From Branchiostoma floridae (Eukaryota; Chordata; Leptocardii; Amphioxiformes; Branchiostomatidae), in assembly GCF_000003815.2 (NCBI RefSeq), contig NC_049980.1:411794-475793 (forward strand): DNA of 64,000 nucleotides. Reading direction: 5' to 3'. The notes beneath the pieces are model-generated. The model was not told the origin of the DNA. It was given only the letters and a program-made list of their open reading frames with translations, and ran no database searches. Position numbers and translations under genes: made by a program. Shown here in pieces: positions 56,701-64,000 of the stretch (position 1 is its first letter; each line of letters opens with the position of its first letter).

Positions 56701-57411
56701 CACTGTGTAAAAGGTCTTTCCTTTCAACAACTTACAAACATACACAAATACTATGAATTCGAACTGTTCAGCAGGAATTTTCAAAACGCAAACAAACAAA
56801 CAAACAAATAAATAAATAGAAAAACAAACTTACCTTGTCCTACCGAAGTACAGAGACTCTTTTCTGGTAGTAGTGGGAGAGGTCTCCAAGGTGGTAAAAC
56901 CGTATGACGTCGTCTTTTTCCCCAGGTGCTGCAAGGTCATGGCTGCCCTGGAAATGGGGTCAGAGTTCACGCCATCAGTGTCGTCTGTTTTGGCGGGAGA
57001 CCCCTCAGCGCAGTCGGTGGGACGGTTCCAGACCCCGAGCCGGCGTGCCCGGGGCTTCACTGGGGAGCGCGGCGGGGTGGAGTGGCTACCGGCCCCGTCC
57101 GACTCACGACTGTTCTGCCTTGACAAGGCGAGACTTTCCAAGCTTGACGTCCAGAACATTTCTTTACTTTTCTCTATGAACTCCGCGGCACTGTGGGTAC
57201 TGACGCTCTGCACCACCCCGCGAGGAGGACTATCGTCACCGGTCAGCCTACACGGCAACTCCGTGGTCGGGATCTCGAACTCGGGAATTGTGTCCGGGGT
57301 GAGCACGTTGGTGCACGGGCGGCGCCTGGTGTCGTCAGCCCCGCCGCCCGCGATCACACCGTCCCGGGAAGTCCTCACGTGGAGGTTCCGTACACTGTTC
57401 ACAAGCCACAT
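37426..57411 (-). CDS. synaptotagmin-like protein with tandem C2 domains (atypical, probably Ca2+-independent), split gene
   Basis: Exons on the minus strand: 56834-57411 (192 residues, Ser/Thr-rich, possible first coding exon), 52914-53141 (Ser/Arg-rich), 50116-50287, 49501-49620 (start of C2[11 protein letters not shown]), 48692-48871 (C2[23 protein letters not shown]), 46424-46582 (end of C2[11 protein letters not shown]) and 37426-37742 (C2[10 protein letters not shown] to WHDLMEAE-stop). Phases 2, 2, 0, 0, 0, 0 join cleanly; the last exon needs one preceding base, so at least one exon of C2B between 46424 and 37742 is unassigned. The C-terminal WHxL motif is typical of synaptotagmin C2B domains. 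In C2A the acidic residues of the Ca2+-binding loops are mostly replaced ([16 protein letters not shown]). No membrane segment is seen in the N-terminal part, as in TC2N-like proteins; Syt14/16-like is the alternative. Likely role: phospholipid or vesicle-linked adaptor. Confidence 0.85.
38400..38780. repeat. ATCC/GGAT microsatellite and degenerate surroundings
   Basis: Long run of (ATCC)n with interspersed CGTTC and TTCCTT variants. Open frames over it (WMDG or HPSI repeats) are artefacts. Lies in a C2-gene intron. Confidence 0.95.
38775..38846 (-). CDS. candidate missing C2B exon of the synaptotagmin-like gene
   Basis: Read on the minus strand, a pyrimidine-rich tract ending in TTTTTACAG (acceptor at 38847-38848) is followed by a frame encoding [13 protein letters not shown] and then a hydrophobic strand (SMMVSVVVG). 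This looks like the first two beta strands of a C2 domain, the part missing before SYVKIVMHG. Possible GT donors lie where the frame runs into the ATCC microsatellite. The phase (two bases completing a codon) does not follow directly from exon 46424-46582, so a further exon would be needed. A chance open frame is quite possible. Confidence 0.35.
38850..42550. other. C2-gene intron, no recognised gene
   Basis: Holds copies of a dispersed GGCCACAGCAAGTAAAT motif (39758, 41405) and open frames at 40684-41016 (+), 41185-41601 (-) and 42002-42364 (-) without recognisable domains. The missing C2B exon(s) may lie here. Confidence 0.45.
42561..42771. mobile_element. short PIF-like MITE, TSD TTA
   Basis: Inverted ends (A/T)GGTGCAC.CTCACTGCA are flanked by TTA (42558-42560 and 42772-42774). 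The interior has GGGGTTCGAAAGATA, TCAACGAATTTCAGAG-like text and AAGAACGAATTTTC. Confidence 0.75.
43286..43525 (-). pseudogene. CR1/L2-like LINE ORF2 C-terminal remnant
   Basis: On the minus strand, after a slip at an A-run, the frame reads [19 protein letters not shown] and then ISRFKTTIY, the C-terminal tail of LINE ORF2 proteins. The following 43130-43230 holds a 3'-tail-like segment (GACTAGCCCTACGGGCTGAAG, then an AATAAAGGAATAAAG end). Frameshifts make it dead. Confidence 0.6.
43745..44475. repeat. ~245-bp tandem repeat in C2-gene intron
   Basis: Units share GATAAATATACACCTATGCA-like text, AGCCTGCCCTTGGTGCTGAA, TTCC..GGGTGGTTATGACT, AAAGCATTAGTTTTA, GTAAACGATATCTAAAA and ACATCCATCACTATTCCAC. 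A separate partial unit lies at 42940-43045, parted from the rest by a LINE tail. Confidence 0.8.
44742..44960. mobile_element. short PIF-like MITE
   Basis: Ends GGTGCCCTCTCACTGCACT and AGTGCAGTGAGAATATACC face each other, with TTAA at both borders. The interior is of the same family as 42561-42771. Confidence 0.7.
45105..45680. repeat. tandem repeat related to the 43.7-44.5 kb array
   Basis: Contains GAGTATGCCGCTGATAATGG twice, AGCCTGTCCTTGGTACTGAA three times and TGGCAGTGACTTCACTTGAT twice. No gene seen. Confidence 0.75.
47780..48355. repeat. 21-bp minisatellite in C2-gene intron
   Basis: About 27 copies of TTACTACTGAGTAACATGTCC with a few variants (GTGAC for GTAAC, TTCTTTC) abut the duplicated exon ends. 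A short TCTG tract (47743-47780) precedes it. Because 21 is a multiple of three, long open frames exist on both strands, but they are repeat artefacts. Confidence 0.92.
48356..48760 (-). repeat. tandem copies of the C2-gene exon end plus splice donor
   Basis: The last ~17 codons of exon 48692-48871 ([17 protein letters not shown]) and its GTGGGT-type donor recur three times in the intron, with donor borders near 48361, 48461 and 48562 (101 bp period). The true one is near 48690. The copy nearest the exon shares the exon's own variant bases (GACCTAGTCCACC), while the two farther copies share CCCAGCCCTCC, so the array shows internal lineages. No acceptors are visible, so these are not spare exons. 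Confidence 0.85.
49742..49955. mobile_element. short PIF-like MITE, decayed right end
   Basis: Begins GGTGGTACCTCACTCAACTTG, contains GGGGTTCGAAAGATTACTC and AAGAACGAATTTG, and fades after AGTGCCTCATTGAAATGCAG. It lies in a C2-gene intron, between exons 49501-49620 and 50116-50287. Confidence 0.65.
52425..52905. repeat. CCAA-rich low-complexity tract (CCAACC, CAAA)
   Basis: Nearly pure C/A on the + strand, about 480 bp. It ends 8 bases from the donor of exon 52914-53141, so the intron begins with a G/T-only strand in the transcript. Confidence 0.9.
53531..53824 (-). other. unrecognised open frame of 97 codons in C2-gene intron 1
   Basis: Charged, protein-like sequence ([47 protein letters not shown]) with a clean stop. 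It could be a fragment of a mobile-element protein or a nested gene piece. I do not recognise it. The acidic/basic pattern is unlike the surrounding AT-rich DNA. Confidence 0.3.
54290..56470. repeat. ~290-bp tandem repeat array in intron 1 of the C2 gene
   Basis: Five to six decayed units recur with CCCTGCTAGTTCCA (near 54970, 55265, 55553, 55806), CTGTAGACAGTAGAAAA, TATCAACGTAGC..ATTAACTTTGC and TCCAAGTATTGC..A. Two copies of a transposon-like element (54624-54966 and 55610-55802) sit inside. Confidence 0.75.
54624..54966. mobile_element. short inverted-repeat element inside the 290-bp array
   Basis: Ends read CTAATGGCAAAACCCGCCGT and ACGGCGTGTTGTGCCCTTAG, i.e. inverted. A half copy in the opposite sense at 55610-55802 shares ATTCC.AAGGATT.CG, GAGCACGCAGACACGCCGT and CAGGCAAA.CTTTG. 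Confidence 0.6.
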
Positions 57412-57741
57412 CCCGGAGATACTACAGTACAGATATTCGATGGTACAGAATATTGTCCACAGCGGCGCGAGTCACCTCTAGTTCTTGCTCAAAACGAATG
57501 ACCGACCGCTCCAAAACCGGTCGCCTGTTGCTGCTACCCACCTTGTACGATACTGAATACGCTATCTTCTGGTCAGTGGACTGAGATACCTGGTCGCGAT
57601 GCTCACTTCAACAAACTCGCTGCTGCGAACACGGAAATTACAACTGTAATTTCCTCACGTGGCGTCAGCTCTTGTCGTCACAACCGGTATAGAAAATTAC
57701 CTCTCCGGTATGAAGGATAAATTTATTCGGCTTGCATTTTC

Positions 57742-57749
57742 CTTATATA
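57742..57749 (-). promoter_or_regulatory. putative TATA box of the C2-domain gene
   Basis: On the minus strand the motif TATATAAG sits about 330 bases upstream of the Met codon at 57411. An in-frame TGA lies between it and that Met, so translation cannot start further up in this exon. The position would give a 5' UTR of about 300 bases without an intron. This is a motif match only. Confidence 0.35.
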
Positions 57750-58025
57750 CGCCTCGGGCGTCCATCATTCAAATTTTCCTGTCATCACTGCTTACGTGAC
57801 CAAGCCGCTGTGCGATCTATGTGTGCAAAATTAGCAGGTTGATAAGTCCCAGTGAGGCGAACATCTTCATATTTTGGTCCGTGACGAGGCATGTTTTCCC
57901 AAATAAGGCGCCTCACACTTTCAAAAAGGTGGGAAGGAACCGCAAAGTCGTCATGAAGGCGTCTGAAAATAGAGGGTGGAGCCATGGACGTCATCGGCGG
58001 GAATCATCAATGAAAGCAGTGCTAT

Positions 58026-58125
58026 NNNNNNNNNNNNNNNNNNNNNNNNNNNNNNNNNNNNNNNNNNNNNNNNNNNNNNNNNNNNNNNNNNNNNNNNNNN
58101 NNNNNNNNNNNNNNNNNNNNNNNNN
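58026..58125. other. assembly gap (100 N, likely nominal size)
   Basis: Exactly 100 N followed by a CA microsatellite. Confidence 0.99.
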
Positions 58126-58587
58126 ACACACACATACACACGCACGCAAACACACACATACACTCTCCCCCACGTAAAAAACACAAGTGCACACATACAT
58201 AAACAGCATCAGCTTGGTTTCCCGGATTGATTTCCAGAAGTATTAGGGTTGTTAAAAAAACAGACGAGACAATCTTTTACCTTTGTCAACTGTGAAAATG
58301 TGAAAGAGCCATGCGTTGAAAAGATGTGTACCTTAAAAAAAAGGTTGTATTTACATTTCAGTCATAAAAAATTAGGATCAGTTGGTAGGGTTGTTGTTTT
58401 CTATTCGTTTCTTTCCTCAAAGGTTCGAATTCGGTCGAAGTGATTAAAAAAACGACAGTTTAAAAATCTAAAATTGAAATGCAAAGGAGCACTGATATGT
58501 TTAGGATCCTGTTGTGGTTATACAATTTGCGAAATAAAGAAGAAGAGAAATTCCATACATAAACTGCTCAAACCTCGAATCCTTTAA

Positions 58588-58817
58588 GCTGGTATCTCAC
58601 TGCACTTGCAATTGTGGCACCGGTGTGGCACTGCGTAGTTCGAAAGATACTCAACGAATTTCATTGATAAATAACGAATTTTCTTAGTGTTTTGTGTATA
58701 TTTTTACCTTCTAATTCATATTTTTATCTTAAGCATAAACAAAAATCGGCGAAAATATCACAGAAGTGAACATACCCCGCAGTGCCGCACCGGTGCCCCA
58801 AGTGCAGTGAGATACCT
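58588..58817. mobile_element. short PIF-like MITE
   Basis: GGTATCTCACTGCACTTG on the left and CAAGTGCAGTGAGATACC on the right, with GTTCGAAAGATACTCAACG inside. Flanks are TAA and TAG. Confidence 0.75.
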
Positions 58818-59470
58818 TAGTCGGGTAACCGAAAACACAAGTTTTTTTCCTAGGCCTGATTACCTAATGCCATCCCTGCACGTCTTCATGCTTCTTTACT
58901 TTAAATGCCAAGGCGGGTGGGAAAGGTAATTGTGCGTAGTTTCAAGGCCATGTGGTGGGTACGAACAGCAAAATATCATTACGGTAGATCGTATCAAAAA
59001 CGAAATTGGATGAATATGATTCTGAACGCCCTCCTGATCGATGTTACCTAATGACCATCTACATGTATTTATTCTATACCATCACACTTGGTATACGTAG
59101 CAAAGGTTCTGACATGTATGAATCTAATGTTCAGTGTTATACTGGTTGTATTGCATTCCAGGTACAGACTGAGCCTCATGGAGTAACATACCAATTTTAT
59201 GTTTTTGTTTTCATTTGCTTTGGGACAGACTAGGACAATATATGGTACTGCACTCAGGCTAGTAACTTATTTTAATAGTGTTACATTTTTACCCCCACCC
59301 CCCCTTTCGAAGTCAGGTGCCCGCCTTTGAACAAGGATGAAGCGAGGAAGCATCTGAGGGTTGTAATGAACAGCAGAAGCTGCATACCCTGACAGATTTG
59401 TTTGATCCACTAATCGCACCAGAAATGACCCCTACTCTTTTTGAGTGTGGTAGATTCGTTAACGTGCTAA

Positions 59471-59713
59471 ATATGGTATCTCACTGAACTTGGGGCACCG
59501 GTCCACTGAGGGGTTCGAGAGATCACTACGATTTTCAGGGATAAAGAAGATTCTCTTATAATTACGTTTTTTTTTTTTTTGTCTTCTTAGTCATACTTTT
59601 ACGCAATCAATATCTAAATCATTAAAAAAATCGGCGAAAATACCACAACAGTGCCGCAGTGAACAAACCCCGCAGTGGCTCACCGGTGCCCTAAGTGCAG
59701 TGAGATACCACTT
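59471..59713. mobile_element. short PIF-like MITE, TSD TAA
   Basis: Ends TGGTATCTCACTGAACTTGG and AAGTGCAGTGAGATACCACT face each other with TAA at 59468-59470 and 59714-59716. Interior is typical of the family. Confidence 0.8.
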
Positions 59714-59784
59714 TAAAGGTATGGCTTTCCTCAAACAGAGAACCTGAATTTAGCGATAGTAACCAATTTTTCACTTGAGAGAAG

Positions 59785-59905
59785 TGAGTGCATTCGTGTT
59801 ATGTGCCTTTCCCAAGGGCACAACGTAAACGAGGCATGTAAGGAGATCTAGATTCGAATAAATTTTCTAGGATCTGGGCCAGATATCCTACCAATACGCC
59901 ACATC
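59785..59905 (-). mobile_element. partial SINE, inverted
   Basis: Reverse complement holds a tRNA-like head and TTGTGCCCTTGGGAAAGGC, then AATGCACTCACTTCTCTC. Further pieces of this family are at 60560-60610 (+) and 60825-60915 (-). Confidence 0.5.
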
Positions 59906-60061
59906 GACGGCAAACAAAACTAAACATCCCTCACTAACCATTGTTTCCTTTGATGCAGACGACATAAACAAGAAGAAATTGTCTTTTTTCCAACCTTTGA
60001 CCATATACGAGATGCTCTACAGATCCACGCATCGACAGTATCTTCAGGTATGCTTTCAACA

Positions 60062-60214
<153 letters not shown>

Positions 60215-61042
60215 CACTCATAGCAATAGAGAATCTACACTTAAAACCTTATTGGCAAAGGTGCATGATGAAAACGGGCTTAACACCGAGGTGAACAAAA
60301 GCACATTCGGGCCCATCTGTGTCGTTAAGCGGTAAGGCCAATTAGCCAGTAGAGTTGTAAGTACACGGGCTGTTAACGCACGGGAAGGTCGGCCGGGTGG
60401 GATCAGAAGGAGTCAAATCCAGGCGAAGGTGAAGAGATCGAAGGGACAGTCTAAAATGTTCAGAATCTACGTAAGAGTAGTTTTAGAACCCATGTGTTGG
60501 ATACGTATTAGAAATCTTGTCAATGTCACCATGTGTACTTCATCTATTTCTGTATCTGTATGTACGTTAAATGGAGGTCCCGCGCCGTCAGAGCTCAAGA
60601 AAGAACTATAGTCACATATCCGTCATTAAAGGAGATCCAAATCAATTTAAACCAAATCAAACTAAACCAAACCAAAGGGTCTATAATGGCAAACTGTATA
60701 CCCAACCTAGTAACCTACTTATACGACAAACAGTAATTGCACAAGTTGCGACCAGAGGGCTGTATGTTTTACCCGGGAGGGACCTGTACTGCATTCGATA
60801 CGTGCCCGAGGAGTGGCTCTCTCAGACACTGGACCTCCATTTAACGTCCCTTCCTAGGGATGGCCCTTGGTACTCATTTGCACATGTAAATGTTGCATGT
60901 AAGTGAGGAAAGTCGCGTTATTTGCACATGGACAACATCTGAGTATGTCAGCAGTTATCAGAACCCAGTACTGTACATTCACCCGTGGGTAAGTACGCTA
61001 TCGGGACTAACCGGCATCTCCGCAGGCATCGGATTCCTGTTA

Positions 61043-61263
61043 CACCTATCACTGTGCAGTTCGTTCACTGCGTCACTGTTTTGTTATTTCCTTTCTTTTG
61101 TTATAAAATTAATACATTGCGTAATATGTAAAAGTATGACTTAGAAAGCAGCAAAACACAAAACGTAAAAAAAATCCGTTCTTTATCATCTGAAATCAGT
61201 TGAGAAATCTTTCGAACCCCGCGGTCACGCACCAGTGCCCCAAGTACAGCGAGACAACGCGCC
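61043..61263. mobile_element. short PIF-like MITE, inverted, TSD TTA
   Basis: Flanked by TTA (61040-61042, 61264-61266). The interior is in the opposite orientation (AAATCCGTTCTTTATC, TTTCGAACCCCGCGG) and ends CCCCAAGTACAGCGAGACA. Confidence 0.7.
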
Positions 61264-61269
61264 TTAAGT

Positions 61270-64000
61270 GATACATGTAGACGAGGTGAAAGTCACATTG
61301 AAATCCATCGAATCTCATCATGTTACTTACAGGACACCTTCTGTCTGTATGTTAGAAGTAAAGCAGTTGTCCTAAACTTAGTCAAACATGATGATTTTTT
61401 CAAGTAGCTAGTGGTAGTACAATGTGACTTTATAAACAAACCTTGTTTGTAAACAACCCTAGGATCAAGATTTTAGAACGCCTGACCACTCATCTACGGA
61501 ATTCTGACCCAGATGGCAAAACAGCGTGGCTGCGGTACCACTTACGCCACTGGGACATGAAACCCCAAATCAGTCAAATCCATTAGCTTACATAAGTGTG
61601 GCGTGTTCCTTGCATACATCATATTCGCTACGCTGCCCACAAAGGATCAAAAGCACAAAAACACAGCTTCACAACATCCATTAAGCATTAGTCCTGAGCC
61701 ATATACGATGGGAGATGAAAGAGCTTGAGCTGAGAAAGAGTAATTTGTATACCGACCCCTAGGCTTTTCTTTTGAAGCCCTTTCTCCTATCGCTAGGATA
61801 TAATGCGAATGTTAATTTCCTGTTGAGCGCCCTTTGAGTGGGAGAGGTGGAAACAACATTTATCAGATTGGTAACAGAGGGATGCATATGAGTGAGGCCA
61901 CAGCAAGTAAATTATGAAGACCTCAAATTTAGTGCGAGAGGGCGAAAAAACATAACGAAAAAAGAAGCCTAAATTATAAAATATTATAAAAATTGTAGAT
62001 GACATTGTCATGTATCACTATGAGCCATCATTAACTTCTTTTCCAGTATTTATCAAGTGTGCAAATTGACAGTGTGGTAAACTAGTATCACTTACAAAGT
62101 TGAAAAGTAACAGTAGTCAGCCAATTATTCTTCCGAAATGACAAATGTTTTTACAAAGATTTCAGAAAATCCTTTTGTTTGTAGAGGTCAAATATTACCT
62201 GTATGTCGGAAGTCAGTCGGACCACAAAGCAAAATTGCCCCAAACTTGCAAAACTGCATTCTAAAATTTTTCAATCTCTGTTTTAGCTAAACTTTGCTGT
62301 TGTTTTTGATTCACCGCCAATCCGCCATGCTGCTGCTCTGTAAGGGAGGTCACCGATCCCCAACGGAGTACTGTTTTTGTTTCAAATTTGGCAAGTCATT
62401 AGTTAATGAGATTCTGTTGATGTGGTGAATTTGGCATATCGTAGCAGTATTTTCAGATAATGCAGAATTATAGCAGGGCACCCCCATCTTAAAATCAGAG
62501 TGTTACAGTCCAATAAACACCTGCTGGTTGCCTCCCGGGAGTTAATTAGATGCTGGAAAGAGCAGAGGTTAGATCACTACCCGGTGTTATATAAAACAAG
62601 TAACTACCTGGGAGAAATGAGAGCAAGCTTGACATAATTTGTTATTACTGGTAAATAGGACACCAAACTTCTTAGTCCACATCGCAAACACCATAGTGAT
62701 CATGACTTCATGTAGGATGGTGTCCTACGAACACTTGTTTCTTTGTTTTTTTGTCGCCAAAATTTTTAATTCACCTTTACTTACTTCGATGGTCACATAT
62801 ATAGCAGTACCTTGCTAACCGTTATGCAATAAAATTTATTGCCATTGTCATTGTTATTCCATGAACGATGGAATCAAACTTATGCACATGACAGACATGT
62901 TTTAAGTCATTATACCTAGAGTATAGTTGGAACATCCACATAGAATCTCCTGGACATTTTGTGGATTTCGACAGTGTATATACATGATACTTGATTCCGT
63001 ATAGCATTACTATTTGAGGGGAGTCAAAGAGGTCCTCTACACCAGAGTCCATCAGCCCTTTCCTCAATCGAGAGGGGGGCCGATACCGACTTTCAAGCAC
63101 CTTTGACCCTTTGCTGACGTCACATTTTTGGTCTGGATGTGGGACATAGGTTTTGTGTAATTACAGCTTGAAAAAAATCAGAGGACTGATTGAAGGTTTG
63201 TTGAAAATCGCTTTATTTTTTAGTATGGTTACAAGGTTTAAACTTGTATCATAAAAGTTTGTACTTTTTTCTTTCAACTGAGCTGTTAAATCATGTATTT
63301 TCACTGTCAGTATCAATGTTTCAATAATCAATTTCCTAAATAGACAGAAGAGTCTTTTACATTCTCTAAGCTGTGTCCGTGACATGCAGACTTAATTAGC
63401 ATGAAGAATCGGGTCTAATACAGTGTAGCACCATTATAGCTAATGCATCAATCATAATGTATTCTTCAATGGCTACGTCACACGTACACTTGTGGTTTCG
63501 ACTTTCTTTTTTTTTTATTCCACTGACAATTTTTTGTGTTAGAATGATCTATTGAGAGCTTTATTGTTGGGCGAGCTTAACTGAGCAAATTTGAAGTATT
63601 CATCTATAATTGCTCCCTATAGACACTCATGCAGCGTTGTTCTGGGATGCCATATAGCCACTTGTATGCAAATCACATAAAAGCACATGCCATTTAAAAC
63701 AACGACATCACAACTCGGATATATATGAGCAGACAAACAGTCACTTGCCGGTGGGCTCGGCAACCTGTTTGCCTAACCTGCATATGACTTTTTAAGGTGA
63801 AAGAGTGGTGTGCAAATTGGTCTCCACCCTCACGTCTACTGACACTCATAGTCTCACATGTGCAGTAACTACGACATCACATACAAGATCAGAAATCGCA
63901 TTGTCCCTGCAGGGAGCATTAATTATTACATCCTGAAAACTTGGAATATTCCTATATTCTCTATCCACTTTCATAGAACCAATAAATCATACATGGTGCA
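61270..64000. other. intergenic stretch to the window end
   Basis: No gene supported. A frame at 62822-63100 (-) shows no recognisable motif. One dispersed GGCCACAGCAAGTAAAT motif is at 61895. Confidence 0.5.

Noticed and set aside
56873-57481. 202-codon plus-strand frame opposite the first C2-gene exon
   Set aside because: Shadow; the minus frame ends at a proper GT donor in phase with the next exon.
62822-63100. 92-codon minus frame
   Set aside because: No motif, no splice context and no recognised family.

Overview
The window is eukaryotic, animal genomic DNA. Introns are large, splice sites are GT-AG, protein genes are intron-rich, and mobile elements are dense and diverse. Base use, the p38 gene structure, a tRNA-derived SINE, PIF/Harbinger-like and piggyBac-like MITEs, CR1/L2-like LINE tails and many minisatellites suggest an invertebrate deuterostome. 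My best guess is amphioxus (Branchiostoma); this is inferred, not searched. Runs of N lie at 2210-2757, 20681-21117 and 58026-58125, each beside a repeat.

Three kinds of gene are readable. (1) A p38-type stress-activated MAP kinase on + (9464-28412). Ten of twelve expected coding exons are visible; exon 6 and exon 7, which holds the activation loop, fall in or beside the second gap. (2) Two intronless, closely related rhodopsin-class receptors (EDG/cannabinoid/melanocortin-like), one on - (5641-6768) and one on + (33247-34383). With their upstream DNA they form an inverted duplication that brackets the kinase gene. (3) A tandem-C2, synaptotagmin-like protein on - (57411 down to 37426). Seven exons are recognised and part of the second C2 domain is not located.

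The rest is repeats: two paired-end piggyBac-like elements (2.1-5.2 kb), a 3.76 kb PIF/Harbinger-like element nested in older repeats (12.7-16.5 kb), a 1.25 kb PIF-like element just upstream of the + receptor with its empty site preserved in the - receptor arm, many ~210-250 bp MITEs with TTA/TAA target duplications, fold-back elements, SINEs, LINE tails and long tandem arrays (19-25 kb, 43-48 kb, 54-56 kb).

The most striking pattern is a set of tandem repeats whose unit crosses a functional gene boundary. They cross the exon 4 acceptor, exon 7 donor, exon 8 acceptor and (as one extra copy) the exon 11 donor of p38, a donor of the C2 gene, and the stop codon of the - receptor; a weaker case covers the stop codon of the C2 gene. 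The genuine junction is one unit of each array. In p38 intron 7 the donor end and the acceptor end each carry their own array. From memory, unchecked, junction-spanning 'mirage' minisatellites were described at the amphioxus Adh locus. If so, this window shows the process repeated across neighbouring genes and extended to stop codons.
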